The notes beneath the pieces are model-generated. The model worked only from the letters and a program-made list of their open reading frames with translations, did no database searches and was not told the origin of the DNA. Source: Fictibacillus barbaricus (GTDB lineage Bacteria > Bacillota > Bacilli > Bacillales > Fictibacillaceae). From it: a stretch of DNA of 64,000 bases. Location: assembly GCF_014635025.1 (NCBI RefSeq), contig NZ_BMCE01000003.1, positions 62,001-126,000 of the forward strand, written 5' to 3'. Each line of letters opens with the position of its first letter. Position 1 is the first letter of the stretch. Both the position numbers and the translations under genes were made by a program. Of the stretch, positions 7,764 to 16,117 are shown in pieces.

Positions 7764-8708
7764 TTGAAAGAGCATTGGAATAGGATTGCAGTTGTTTGCT
7801 TATTAGGGTTCTTAATTATGCTTGAGTGGAATTTTACACAAGCCGGAGCGGATAAGACTGGAAATATCGATTGGAACGGAAAGAACGTATCAACAGTTGA
7901 AATGAACGGAAAGTCATATGTCTCTGTTGATCACGTTGCTGCAGCATCAGGTTTTAATCAGCATGGGAAATCAAACAAATACTATATGCAATCTAGACTA
8001 GACCGTATTCTTAAAGAAGGTGTAATTCGTGTTGGGACGACCGGAGATTACAAACCTTTTACATATTTTAATGAGAAAACCAAACAGTATGAAGGGTACG
8101 ACATTGAAGCTGCAAAATTAATGGCGAAAGATCTCGGTGTTGAAATCAAATTTGTTAGAACCTCTTGGCCAACATTAATGAGTGATCTATTAGATAATAA
8201 GTTTGATATTGCAGTAGGAGGAATAAGCAGAAACACTGAGCGTCAAAAGGATGCGCACTTTACTAAACCCTATTTAAATGACGGTAAGGCTCCTTTAATA
8301 CGAAAAGAAGATCAGGAACGCTTTAAAAGCTTAGCAGACATTGACCAGCCTGATGTAACGATTGGTGTGAATCCAGGCGGAACAAACCAAAAGTTCGTTG
8401 ATGCTAACATTAAGAAAGCTAAAGTTGTTGTCATTAATAATAACTTAGATATTCCGCCAAAGGTGGCTAACGGTGAAGTGGATGTAATGATTACAGACAG
8501 TGTAGAAGCAATCTATTATGCGGGACAAGACTCCAGACTTCATGCGGCCCTTACCGATCATACTTTTACTAAAAGTCAAAAGGGCTATCTCATGCACCAG
8601 AACGATGCAGTTTTCCAAAATTGGGTCAATTTATGGATGGAGGAAAAGGAGCTTCAAGGTGATTTTGACCGATTAAAATCTGAATGGATCTATGGTAAAG
8701 AAGAATAA
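7764..8708 (+). CDS. secreted cyclohexadienyl dehydratase-like protein (SBP_bac_3 fold)
   Basis: A 314-residue protein with an N-terminal signal or membrane anchor (about 8-28), a short domain around NGKSYVSVDHVAAASGF that looks like a stalk module, and a periplasmic-binding fold from about residue 75. The core resembles Pseudomonas PheC (cyclohexadienyl/arogenate dehydratase) more than an amino-acid-binding protein: VIRVGTTGDYKPFTYF, TSWPTLMSDLL, VGGIS, NPGGTNQKF and MITDSVEA, whose Glu matches the proposed catalytic residue. It would turn prephenate or arogenate into phenylpyruvate or phenylalanine outside the membrane. It stands alone with its own promoter and terminator; no ABC permease is nearby. 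A solute-binding role remains possible. Confidence 0.72.
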   Translation: MKEHWNRIAVVCLLGFLIMLEWNFTQAGADKTGNIDWNGKNVSTVEMNGKSYVSVDHVAAASGFNQHGKSNKYYMQSRLDRILKEGVIRVGTTGDYKPFTYFNEKTKQYEGYDIEAAKLMAKDLGVEIKFVRTSWPTLMSDLLDNKFDIAVGGISRNTERQKDAHFTKPYLNDGKAPLIRKEDQERFKSLADIDQPDVTIGVNPGGTNQKFVDANIKKAKVVVINNNLDIPPKVANGEVDVMITDSVEAIYYAGQDSRLHAALTDHTFTKSQKGYLMHQNDAVFQNWVNLWMEEKELQGDFDRLKSEWIYGKEE

Positions 8709-8719
8709 TGAAATTAAAA

Positions 8720-8749
8720 AAACTCAAAGCTTAATCGCTTTGAGTTTTA
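8720..8749. terminator. bidirectional terminator
   Basis: A 12-bp perfect inverted repeat AAAACTCAAAGC / GCTTTGAGTTTT between convergent genes. A-runs and T-runs on both sides let it serve both strands. Confidence 0.88.
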
Positions 8750-8753
8750 CTAT

Positions 8754-9776
8754 TTAACTGGTTTGTAGATAGCTTTTATTTACCTTTGTTTCCTTGTGTA
8801 ATGCCTTTGACTCTAACATTCTCAGTGCTGCTTTATATTTTTTAAACGAATACAGCTTATCCGTATACGTAAAGATCTGTCCGTCATTTGAAAGATACAT
8901 GATGGCATGGTAAGGGAAGTAATTTTTATTCATCCTAAATCGTAAATCCCTCCACATGACATAGGATCCATGTTTTCCATCCTTCACAAAAGGAAAGGCA
9001 AATTCGGTTGAATAAAGAAAATCTGCAACGTTTTTTTCTTTTTTACTTTTTTCGATTAATATGTCTTGCAGGTTGGTTTTAGGCAATATATGGTCAAGCT
9101 TCAATTCAGTTGCTGTATAGATGCCAAACAAAAATCTGTCATGTGTTTCAACTAGGAAGTCCCATTTGAATAATTCTGATCGCGGGATCATTTTTATCAT
9201 ACGTGCAGCAGGATAGTATTTTCTTAGATGTTTTTTAATCTGTGCTGCGTATATGGTCCGAAACAGGATATGAATGAAAATAACCAAGTACACAAATAGG
9301 AATACAACTCCTGGGTTGAAAAATGGAATACATATAAACCCAATGAAATGCATGAGTAAAATAAAAGGATCTACTAAAGGTATAGCATCACAGGAGATCC
9401 ACTTAGACGACAAAGGTCTAGCCGCCTGGGTTCCATACACATTAAAGAGATCGAGTACAACATGTAAAATGACTGCTAGAAAACTCCACATAAAGAGGTG
9501 AAGAAATGAAAGATCAGAGAAAAATGGATAAATAAGTGCTGAAACGGCAAGTCCCCATAGCGGAAGAGCTGGTATAGAATGTGACCATCCTCTGTGGTTA
9601 CGGAAATAGCTGCCTCTTCCTTTTAATCTAAACATACAGTCGGCATCTGGCGCATTGGATCCGATGACTGCTCCTATGACAACTGCATATGAGAGTGAAC
9701 TGCTTGATACAACGGGATCTATTTGGGCAAGAGCCCCTATTCCTAAACCAATTACAACATGAGAAGTCGTGTCCAT
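8754..9776 (-). CDS. YfhP/YdjM-type membrane metal-dependent hydrolase
   Basis: A 340-residue integral membrane protein resembling Bacillus YfhP and the YdjM superfamily. It begins with MDTTSHVVIG, followed by SNAPDADCMF and NHRGWSHSIP, which supply the conserved His and Asp residues of a putative metal site. Several hydrophobic segments lie at residues 10-170; the C-terminal half is soluble and basic. The biochemical role of the family is not established. The ATG has GGGAGG upstream. It lies 12 bases downstream of ugtP, so the two probably form an operon. Confidence 0.8.
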   Translation of the reverse strand: MDTTSHVVIGLGIGALAQIDPVVSSSSLSYAVVIGAVIGSNAPDADCMFRLKGRGSYFRNHRGWSHSIPALPLWGLAVSALIYPFFSDLSFLHLFMWSFLAVILHVVLDLFNVYGTQAARPLSSKWISCDAIPLVDPFILLMHFIGFICIPFFNPGVVFLFVYLVIFIHILFRTIYAAQIKKHLRKYYPAARMIKMIPRSELFKWDFLVETHDRFLFGIYTATELKLDHILPKTNLQDILIEKSKKEKNVADFLYSTEFAFPFVKDGKHGSYVMWRDLRFRMNKNYFPYHAIMYLSNDGQIFTYTDKLYSFKKYKAALRMLESKALHKETKVNKSYLQTS

Positions 9777-9788
9777 CGGTCTGCCTCC

Positions 9789-10916
9789 CTATTGAGTGAT
9801 TTCTGATAGGTGTTCGATTTCAACTTGGGCATGTTCAGCAATGATAGAAGAAGAGCGGGACTGATGAATATGCTGTAGACCTGACTTCATTCTTCTCGCC
9901 AGCTGCTCATTATCAAACAAATTTTGTACGTGTTCAGCAATTTCATCTGCTGATTCAGCGATGATTGCTGCTCCATGTGCTTGGAAATGTTTCGCATTTT
10001 CAGCTTCTTGTCCTGGTACAGGCTTATAAAGGATTAATGGTAAATGTAAGGCAGCAGCCTCTGTAATTGAAATTCCCCCCGGTTTGGTGATCAGACAATT
10101 GGACAGTTTTAACAGTTCATGAAGTTCCTCTACATAACCAAACAAGCGAAAGGAACCAGAATGTTCAATTGCTAGTGGAGTTAACTTTTCATATAGAGCT
10201 TTATTCTTACCGCAAACCACAATCACTCGCAGTGATGGATCCTTCAGTAACCTTTGGGATAGACTCTTCACATTTTTCAGTACGCCTTGAGCTCCAGCTA
10301 GTATAGTAACTACACGATTACTAGGAGGTATGCCATATTTATAAAAAAGAGTTTCTTTGTCTGCGGGTCTATAAAAATCTGGACGAATTGGAATTCCGCT
10401 GACTGTAATTTTATTTTTATCCACATCATGCTTCTGCAAGCCATGCATAACGGATTCAGAAGCTACAAAGTAGTGGTCGATGGAAGGGTTGATCCAAAAT
10501 GGATGAGCAACATAATCGGTGATAACCGTATAGATGGGGATATTATACCGGGATTTCTTAAGCAAGAAGGGTGCAGCGTGAAGTGGAAAGGTCGTAATAA
10601 CAAAGCGAGGATTATGTTCTTGGACAAGCTCCAAAAAGCGCTTGCGTCCTAAGTAACGGGAAAATTGTGTAATCGTGCTTGCATTAAGTTTATTAGTCCC
10701 ATAATAAAACCATTTATAAAAAGAAGAACCGTGAGAGAAGCTTTTGATGAAAATGGACTGTGTAATCTGCGCCATAACAGGATGTGCTTCTTCAAACAAA
10801 TCGGAAATAATCGGTTGAACCCCTCTATTCTTAAGCTCTTCAGCTAAAACATTTGCTACTTGTACATGTCCGCTTCCGTAGTTTGCCGTTAAAATTAATG
10901 CTGTTTCACGTCTCAT
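9789..10916 (-). CDS. ugtP: UgtP-family diacylglycerol glucosyltransferase
   Basis: A 375-residue GT28-type glycosyltransferase very similar to Bacillus UgtP (YpfP), which adds glucose from UDP-glucose to diacylglycerol to make glycolipids and the lipoteichoic acid anchor. The N-terminal acceptor domain starts with ALILTANYGSGHVQVA (glycine-rich loop, about 6-21). The C-terminal donor domain has ILAGAQGVLKNV, VVVCGKN and the UDP-sugar motif KPGGISITEAAALHLPLIL, then KPVPGQEAENA. Length matches UgtP (382). It is the first gene of a pair with the YfhP-like gene. In Bacillus subtilis UgtP also links growth to cell size, which cannot be inferred here. Confidence 0.88.
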   Translation of the reverse strand: MRRETALILTANYGSGHVQVANVLAEELKNRGVQPIISDLFEEAHPVMAQITQSIFIKSFSHGSSFYKWFYYGTNKLNASTITQFSRYLGRKRFLELVQEHNPRFVITTFPLHAAPFLLKKSRYNIPIYTVITDYVAHPFWINPSIDHYFVASESVMHGLQKHDVDKNKITVSGIPIRPDFYRPADKETLFYKYGIPPSNRVVTILAGAQGVLKNVKSLSQRLLKDPSLRVIVVCGKNKALYEKLTPLAIEHSGSFRLFGYVEELHELLKLSNCLITKPGGISITEAAALHLPLILYKPVPGQEAENAKHFQAHGAAIIAESADEIAEHVQNLFDNEQLARRMKSGLQHIHQSRSSSIIAEHAQVEIEHLSEITQ

Positions 10917-11129
10917 ACCAAACCCTCCCTCATCTTTTGACCATAGAATAGCACGGAAATATAAAGGAAATATGAAGAGAATGGTGATGATTTGTAAAGC
11001 TTCGTTCTATTCTTGTGAAATTTACAAGTGCATAAGAGAAAAAATGAGAAATTTCATGTGGTTTTGATTGATGCAATAGGAGATAGGCAATACATACAAA
11101 TATAACGTAAAAGTTTAAAGGAGGATGTA

Positions 11130-11627
11130 ATGGAGACTAGTACTGCAAAGAGCTCAGCTCCCTTTGATAACAGATATAACTTTACAGCAAGAAATTCTAT
11201 ATCAGGTTACTTGTTCGGTCTTGGTTTTGTTGCTTTTTTTGATGAGGCTGTTTTTCATCAGCTGCTGCATTGGCATCATTTTTATGATAAGTCTACGACG
11301 AGCATAGGGTTAATCTCCGATGGGCTTTTTCATGCTTTCAGCTGGTTTGCGACAATTGGGGGCCTTTTCCTTTTTGCTGATCTTCGCAGGCGTAAAGCAC
11401 TTTGGCTCGTAAGGTGGTGGGGAGGCGTTTTACTTGGTGCTGGTGTTTTTCAATTTTTTGATGGTACGATTCAGCACAAGGTATGGCGTATTCACCAGAT
11501 TCGTTATGTAGACAATGTCTATATCTATGATTGGATCTGGAATATCACAGCTGCAATGATGATTATTGCTGGAATCATCATTACCGTTCGCACGAAACAA
11601 AAAGCAAAGGCCGCTAAACATGCATAA
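11130..11627 (+). CDS. DUF2243 membrane protein
   Basis: A 165-residue protein with four predicted membrane helices and many histidines at helix ends (FFDEAVFHQLLHWHHF, GLFHAFSWF, FDGTIQHKVWRIHQIR), the signature of DUF2243. The conserved histidines suggest metal or haem handling. It overlaps a CtaG-like gene by 8 bases, a pairing that hints at a shared role in respiratory oxidase assembly. The start has AAAGGAGG upstream. Confidence 0.85.
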   Translation: METSTAKSSAPFDNRYNFTARNSISGYLFGLGFVAFFDEAVFHQLLHWHHFYDKSTTSIGLISDGLFHAFSWFATIGGLFLFADLRRRKALWLVRWWGGVLLGAGVFQFFDGTIQHKVWRIHQIRYVDNVYIYDWIWNITAAMMIIAGIIITVRTKQKAKAAKHA

Positions 11628-12426
11628 CCACCAACTTGTAAACAATGTTATGAATCATGATTTTGTAAGAGCAGGACTTGTTTTCTTCTTTATTATATTT
11701 TTTCTGTTTTATGTTTTAGCAGTCATTAAAAACAATAAACTTAGAAAACAATGGCCTTCGTATCGAACGCTTTTTTGGACTCTAGGTGTGTTCTGTTCTG
11801 CTGTTTCCATGATAGGACCACTAGCAGAAAAGGCTCATGTGAGTTTTACAGCTCATATGATAAGTCACTTATTGCTTGGCATGCTTGCACCTTTATTTAT
11901 AGTGCTGGCTTCACCCGCTACTCTTCTTTTGCGCTCCTTACCTGTAGCAAAAGCCAGACTGCTCGCATCTCTTTTGAAAAAGAAGATCATGCATATCTTT
12001 CTGGATCCCTTGGTAGCGGCTATCCTCAATATAGGAGGTTTATGGCTCCTATACACGACTGACCTTTACATGCTTATGCATCAATACATTTGGCTTTTTA
12101 TTTTTATTCACCTTCATCTATTTTTAGCAGGCTATCTTTTTACGACAGCTATACTATCTATCGATCCTGTTATCCCCCAAAAACATTTTTGGTATCGTTC
12201 TCTTGTTCTCGTAATTGCCCTGGCGGCTCATGGGATTTTATCAAAGTATATGTATGGCCATCCTCCCGCAGGTGTGCCTCTAAAACAAGCTGAGAGTGGA
12301 AGTATGCTTATGTATTATGGAGGTGATGTTGTTGATATCATTCTCATCTTCCTGCTATGTCTACAGTGGTATAACGCTTCTCGTCCCCGTCAGTATCCTG
12401 TATCACATAATATTAATTCCCTATAA
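11620..12426 (+). CDS. CtaG-like cytochrome c oxidase assembly protein
   Basis: A 268-residue protein of about seven membrane helices resembling the caa3_CtaG family, which helps insert copper or assemble caa3-type oxidases. Conserved histidines occur in HMISHLLLGMLAPL, MHQYIWLFIFIHLHLF and AAHGILSK. I chose ATG at 11620, overlapping the DUF2243 stop; an in-frame start at 11566 would lie deep inside that gene. Its own binding site is weak, consistent with coupling. No oxidase genes are in the window. Confidence 0.82.
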   Translation: MHNHQLVNNVMNHDFVRAGLVFFFIIFFLFYVLAVIKNNKLRKQWPSYRTLFWTLGVFCSAVSMIGPLAEKAHVSFTAHMISHLLLGMLAPLFIVLASPATLLLRSLPVAKARLLASLLKKKIMHIFLDPLVAAILNIGGLWLLYTTDLYMLMHQYIWLFIFIHLHLFLAGYLFTTAILSIDPVIPQKHFWYRSLVLVIALAAHGILSKYMYGHPPAGVPLKQAESGSMLMYYGGDVVDIILIFLLCLQWYNASRPRQYPVSHNINSL

Positions 12427-12449
12427 GGCTTGTTTATTACTATATACTC

Positions 12450-12477
12450 TGTGAACGCAACGGCTGAATGATATAAT
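12450..12477 (+). promoter_or_regulatory. possible promoter of the cobalamin riboswitch RNA
   Basis: A perfect TATAAT (12472-12477) lies about 35 bases before the riboswitch. The -35 is poor (TGTGAA at 12450, 16-bp spacer). Confidence 0.4.
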
Positions 12478-12511
12478 AAGATATGATTCATAATCACATA
12501 AGATCCGATAA

Positions 12512-12680
12512 TCATGGTGTCTATTAAAGACTTAATAGGGAATCTGGTGTGAATCCAGAACTGTTCCCGCAACTGTAAGTGCTGACGAAATAAGCAGAAC
12601 CACTATCTTAGAGATGGGAAGGGCTTAAAGTAGGCTTGAAGCACAAGTCAGGAGACCTGCCATGGTTGTTTCGTTGATCT
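12512..12680 (+). ncRNA. cobalamin (B12) riboswitch without a recognisable cobalamin target
   Basis: The aptamer core is clear: GGGAATCTGGTGTGAATCC, then AACTGTTCCCGCAACTGTAA (about 12538-12577), and the B12 box AAGTCAGGAGACCTGCC (12645-12661). This is the class that binds adenosylcobalamin or related corrinoids and switches off downstream genes. It is followed by a terminator (12753-12786), fitting transcriptional attenuation. The next gene, 83 bases past the terminator, is an acyl-CoA thioesterase, not a cobalamin uptake, synthesis or B12-independent isoenzyme gene. Either the true target was deleted or the thioesterase operon has been captured. Confidence 0.92.
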
Positions 12681-12752
12681 TCTTCGGGAGTTGGGGAGAT
12701 AGGACGTAGGGTATTTTAATAGATTATTACGTATCTGTTAGATATGCTTGCG

Positions 12753-12786
12753 TGCCCATCCTTAGTGATGGGCATTATTTTTTTTA
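12753..12786 (+). terminator. terminator of the cobalamin riboswitch
   Basis: An 8-bp perfect stem TGCCCATC / GATGGGCA followed by a T-rich tract. It is placed as the expression platform of the riboswitch. Confidence 0.88.
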
Positions 12787-12868
12787 ATATGGTTAAGCGT
12801 CCAATCTTGTTTGACCAACTCCCTCAACTAAAATAGGAGCATCTGCACTCCGGAAATGAGGGTATGGT

Positions 12869-13351
12869 ATGGAACAGCAATTATCGGCAAACGTCTCAAG
12901 AACCATTCAGACAAAATTAGTTTTACCACCTGATACGAATCACATGGGGACGATCTTTGGAGGTACTGTTCTTTCGTATATTGATGAGATCGCCGCGATC
13001 GCGGCAATGAAACACAGTAAGAAAGTTGTTGTAACAGCATCCATTGATAATGTAAACTTTTTATCGTCAGCTAAAGTGGGGGATATTCTCATCTTAGAAG
13101 GGGTTGTCATCTCGACGGGAAGAACCTCGATGGAAGTGTATGTGAAAGTGGAGTGTCAGAACTTAGAGACAGGGAACAGAACACTTAATACAACTTCTAT
13201 ACTGACCATGGTGGCAATCGATCAGGATGGCAAGCCGTCACCTGTTCCTAGTGTGATACCTGAAACAGAAGAAGAAGCTGTACTTTTTGGGAGTGCTCCA
13301 CTAAGAAAGGAGCGCCGTTTATTATATAAAAATGTGAACGGAACCGTTTAA
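12869..13351 (+). CDS. acyl-CoA thioesterase, hotdog fold (YkhA-like)
   Basis: A 160-residue cytosolic enzyme that hydrolyses acyl-CoA to fatty acid and CoA. Family marks are NHMGTIFGGTVLSYIDEIAAIAA (about 28-50, with the catalytic Asp), VVTASIDNVNF and the C-terminal PSVIPETEEE. Length and motifs match Bacillus YkhA. A second copy of the family lies at 14170-14706 on the other strand, and both share the ending IPETEEE. It lies downstream of an apparently orphan cobalamin riboswitch but has its own binding site (GAGGG). Whether it is under B12 control is open. Confidence 0.87.
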   Translation: MEQQLSANVSRTIQTKLVLPPDTNHMGTIFGGTVLSYIDEIAAIAAMKHSKKVVVTASIDNVNFLSSAKVGDILILEGVVISTGRTSMEVYVKVECQNLETGNRTLNTTSILTMVAIDQDGKPSPVPSVIPETEEEAVLFGSAPLRKERRLLYKNVNGTV

Positions 13352-13380
13352 GTTTTCATGCGAAGGAAGTGGGAATTCCA

Positions 13381-13746
13381 ATGAAAATCAAAAACATCAT
13401 ATTTGTAGCATTGGGGTTCTTATTCCTGGGTTTAGGAGCTTTAGGTATCGTTTTGCCATTACTTCCAACCACACCACTCTTATTACTCGCGTCCTATTTC
13501 TTTGTAAAAGGTTCTAAGAAATTTGAAGTGTGGTTTAAAGGTACTTCTATCTACAAAAAACATTTAGATGATTTTGTAAAGAATCGTTCATTGACGATAA
13601 AAAAGAAAATCATCATCAGCCTTTTTTCAGACTCCATGATTTTAATAACATTCCTATTCACTGAGAGCACCATAGTAAGAGTAATCTTAATTCTTGTCGT
13701 GGCGTATAAGTACTATTATTTTATTGCTAAGATCAAAACCGTTTAA
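13381..13746 (+). CDS. DUF454 (YbaN-type) inner membrane protein
   Basis: A 121-residue protein with two N-terminal helices around LGFLFLGLGALGIVLPLLPT and PLLLLASYFFVKGS, then a charged loop and two further hydrophobic segments. The glycine-rich GxLGIVLPxLPTTP motif is the DUF454 signature. Function of the family is unknown. I use ATG 13381 with AAGGAAG upstream; a GTG at 13369 is possible. It follows the thioesterase by 29 bases and is likely cotranscribed. Confidence 0.8.
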   Translation: MKIKNIIFVALGFLFLGLGALGIVLPLLPTTPLLLLASYFFVKGSKKFEVWFKGTSIYKKHLDDFVKNRSLTIKKKIIISLFSDSMILITFLFTESTIVRVILILVVAYKYYYFIAKIKTV

Positions 13747-13750
13747 ACAT

Positions 13751-13796
13751 TGTTAAAAAACCTGAGTATGGTTAAAAGTCCATATCCAGGTTTTTG
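13751..13796. terminator. bidirectional terminator
   Basis: Imperfect inverted repeat AACCTGAGTATGG / CCATATCCAGGTT with T-tracts on both sides, between convergent genes. Confidence 0.7.
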
Positions 13797-13798
13797 TA

Positions 13799-14173
13799 TT
13801 ATTGAATAATAGCGGAGCTCCCTGCTAACGACTCGGGAGTTCTTCCTAGTGCAAGCTGGCTAAGTCTAGCATACCCGGTGTGTTTAAATTCAATGAATAC
13901 TTTTCTTAATTCATGAATGTCTTTATCGTCTTTTAACTTTTGCATTTCTTTTTTATATAGGCGGATAACAGAACCAGTAATAAATTGAGGTTCGGCATTG
14001 CCAGGTTCCTCATTCATGATTAAGCAACCCATGTATTGATATTTTAGCTGCATCGCACGTGTAAGGTTGATGACATCCATAAACTTTTCGAATAGTTCAG
14101 GTCTAGATTTCTCTAATTGATTTAATGCAGTTTGTGCGGATTTCAATTCATCTTGGCTGCATAACGTAATCAT
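13799..14173 (-). CDS. hypothetical protein coupled to a thioesterase gene
   Basis: A 124-residue soluble, mainly helical protein that I do not recognise. It has two Cys (residues 5 and about 50) and a long basic helix in its middle (VIRLYKKEMQKLKDDKD). Its ATG overlaps the stop of the upstream thioesterase by 4 bases, so it is translated with it. No catalytic motif is visible. Confidence 0.7.
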   Translation of the reverse strand: MITLCSQDELKSAQTALNQLEKSRPELFEKFMDVINLTRAMQLKYQYMGCLIMNEEPGNAEPQFITGSVIRLYKKEMQKLKDDKDIHELRKVFIEFKHTGYARLSQLALGRTPESLAGSSAIIQ

Positions 14174-14706
14174 ACAAATACCTCCTCTTTTTTATCCCAT
14201 GGTTTATCTAAAGAGATAACAGCAGCTAGTTCTTTACTTTTCATTCTTCTGAGCTTTCGTACTTCTGCCCTTTCTTTTGCTGTTTCAAATAAGAATTTTT
14301 CTTCTTCCGTTTCAGGGATAACTTGCGGGACGTCAACAGGTTTTTTATCCTCACCTAAGGCCACAAATGTTAAGAAAGCTGTTGCAGCAATCCTTCTATC
14401 ACCTGTTACCATATCTTCAGCAATGACCTTGCAGAAAATCTCCATTGAACTTTTACCGGTATACGAAACAAAAGATTCTATGCAAACGGAGTCAGTTTGA
14501 TGGATAGGATGTAAAAAGTCGATTGAATCTGTTGAAGCTGTTACACATTCCTTAACTCTTGCATGTCTTCTTGCGGATAAGGTTGCATTATTGTCCAGCT
14601 TTCTCATCAGAACTCCGCCAAACAAGGTATTATAATTATTTAAATCCAGGGACATGACCTGGTCCGTATTAATAATGCGGCTTTCACGAGCTTTTTTTGC
14701 GAACAT
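14170..14706 (-). CDS. acyl-CoA thioesterase, hotdog fold (second copy)
   Basis: A 178-residue hotdog thioesterase. It shares VMSLDLNNYNTLFGGVLMRKLDNNA (about 16-40) with the family, where Asn replaces the usual Asp-Glu of the catalytic helix (KLDNNA against YIDEIA in the copy at 12869), as in the two-domain acyl-CoA hydrolases. VTASTDSIDFLHPI and PQVIPETEEEK follow. The C terminus is longer and basic. I chose the ATG at 14706 with AAGGA 9 bases upstream over a frame open to 14739. It heads a two-gene unit with the 124-residue hypothetical protein. Confidence 0.84.
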   Translation of the reverse strand: MFAKKARESRIINTDQVMSLDLNNYNTLFGGVLMRKLDNNATLSARRHARVKECVTASTDSIDFLHPIHQTDSVCIESFVSYTGKSSMEIFCKVIAEDMVTGDRRIAATAFLTFVALGEDKKPVDVPQVIPETEEEKFLFETAKERAEVRKLRRMKSKELAAVISLDKPWDKKEEVFV

Positions 14707-14844
14707 TCGTATCATTCCTTCCCAGATGTAAACTTTCATTTACAAGGCAAGTGTAAGCCCGATATAGCATGAAGTAAAATGGATATTTTTCATTTAAACA
14801 ATAGCTTTTGTCTATGTAAATGCTTACAATCATGTCTATTGGGA

Positions 14845-14877
14845 ATAAAAAAAGACAATTCTTAATAAGAACTGTCT
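14845..14877 (-). terminator. terminator of the LysR-type gene
   Basis: On the minus strand AGACAGTTCTTA pairs with TAAGAATTGTCT, with one mismatch, followed by a run of T, just past the stop. Confidence 0.85.
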
Positions 14878-14883
14878 TGTCTT

Positions 14884-15762
14884 CTATAGTTGTTCTTTAG
14901 CAAAACGCAGCCATTCTTTTGCTGCATATGATAAATACTGATCTTTTCTCCAGATGATGGCGAGTTCCCAGCCAATGGAGGGATTCACCACTCTAATGGT
15001 TCTTACTTTGGTTGTGAGATGACGGCAAATACTTTCGGGCAAGAGAGAAACGCCAAGATTGCAGGCAACCATTTCTTCGATAAACGCCCATTGTGAACTT
15101 TCAGAGATAACATGAGGGTTAAAGCCTGCATTGTTACAAGAAGAGATGATGCGATCGTGCAGAACAAAATCTTTATTGAACAGGATGAAAGATTCACTGC
15201 TGAGATCAGATAAATGAACCTCTTCCTTTTTGGCGATTGGATGGTCAGGGTGAATGATCAGCCTCAGATCCTCTTCCATAAAGGAAAAATACTGAAAGAT
15301 ATCATTGTTTGTCGGAAGTACAACAACCCCTATATCAAGGTGATGATTAGCTACTTCTTCCTCAATCTTTTTGGAACCGTTCTCCATTAATTCGAAAGTT
15401 ATGGCCGGATACTTTTCATGAAAACTGCCTACCAATTTTGGAAAGAGGCGTGAATTAAAAATGGGCGGCAATCCAATACGAACATGTCCTTTCTGAAGCC
15501 CGAGAAGATTATCCATTTCAGATTCTAAATTGTTAAAAGCTCTATCTACGAGCTTGGCCTGCTCATAAATCACTCTCCCTGCATCGGTTAATACAAGTTT
15601 TTTTCTGCTGGATCGGTCAAATAAAATCAAACCGAGTTCATCTTCTAAATTCTTGATCATTTTACTTATGGTCGGCTGTGTAATGAACAATTCTTCTGCG
15701 GCACGGGTGAAACTGTTATATTTGGCTACTTCAATAAAGTATTGTAATTGTTTAATATCCAC
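14884..15762 (-). CDS. LysR-family transcriptional regulator
   Basis: A 292-residue regulator with an N-terminal winged helix-turn-helix (QLQYFIEVAKYNSFTRAAEE, then ITQPTISKMIKNLEDELG; about 3-62) and a two-lobed effector domain (about 88-290). The overall look, including FDRSSRKKLVLTDAG and GLPPIFNSRLFP, is near CidR/YwbI and CcpC-type members, whose ligands are small carboxylates, but the ligand here is unknown. GTG at 15762 has AGGTG six bases upstream; GTG at 15771 is an alternative. It faces away from no obvious target; the neighbour across the intergenic gap is a broken peroxiredoxin gene. Confidence 0.85.
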   Translation of the reverse strand: MDIKQLQYFIEVAKYNSFTRAAEELFITQPTISKMIKNLEDELGLILFDRSSRKKLVLTDAGRVIYEQAKLVDRAFNNLESEMDNLLGLQKGHVRIGLPPIFNSRLFPKLVGSFHEKYPAITFELMENGSKKIEEEVANHHLDIGVVVLPTNNDIFQYFSFMEEDLRLIIHPDHPIAKKEEVHLSDLSSESFILFNKDFVLHDRIISSCNNAGFNPHVISESSQWAFIEEMVACNLGVSLLPESICRHLTTKVRTIRVVNPSIGWELAIIWRKDQYLSYAAKEWLRFAKEQL

Positions 15763-15818
15763 TATAAACACCTGCAGGATTTATTTTAAAACTGAACTTA
15801 GTATGTAGCTTATCAGAA

Positions 15819-16105
15819 TTAATTACCAAATACCACGCCGTTAGAATCAAAAAAAAGATCAGCCTTGCCATTTAAAGACTGATCTTGTAAGTACGTATAA
15901 AGTTTCTTAAATTCTGGTATATGTTGTTGAAAAACAACAAACTCTGTCGTACATCCAGGGGTAAAGTCACCAGGAGACTAAAGAGCACAAACCAGTGTCC
16001 TTGATAGCTTGTTGGAAGGACAAGTTCCCCAAGGGTGGTATGAACCGTCATCTCCAGAAATAGATCTCCAATAAAAGGCTTTGTAGATGCTTGTGCAGGT
16101 TCCAT
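15819..16105 (-). pseudogene. broken peroxiredoxin (AhpC/Prx6-like) gene
   Basis: The first frame gives [22 protein letters not shown], the beginning of a 1-Cys/Prx6-type peroxiredoxin, then loses homology. Shifting frame at about 15975 restores [15 protein letters not shown], which holds the peroxidatic Cys motif. The junction AGTCTCC against the expected AGTCATCC (Ser-His-Pro) indicates loss of one base. After roughly 85 residues the peroxiredoxin match stops and the sequence runs into a terminator, so about half of a normal gene is also missing. The gene would have reduced peroxides; now it is almost surely inactive. It lies just below a ferritin-like gene, a plausible former oxidative-stress pair. 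Confidence 0.85.
15848..15886 (-). terminator. terminator at the end of the peroxiredoxin remnant
   Basis: On the minus strand AAGATCAG / CTGATCTT form an 8-bp stem followed by eight T. Confidence 0.8.
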
Positions 16106-16117
16106 ATCTCTCCTCTC

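Noticed and set aside
11008-11028. Near-palindrome CTTGTGAAATTTACAAG upstream of the DUF2243 gene
   Set aside because: A possible operator, but only 17 bases, imperfect, and not repeated at another promoter in the window.
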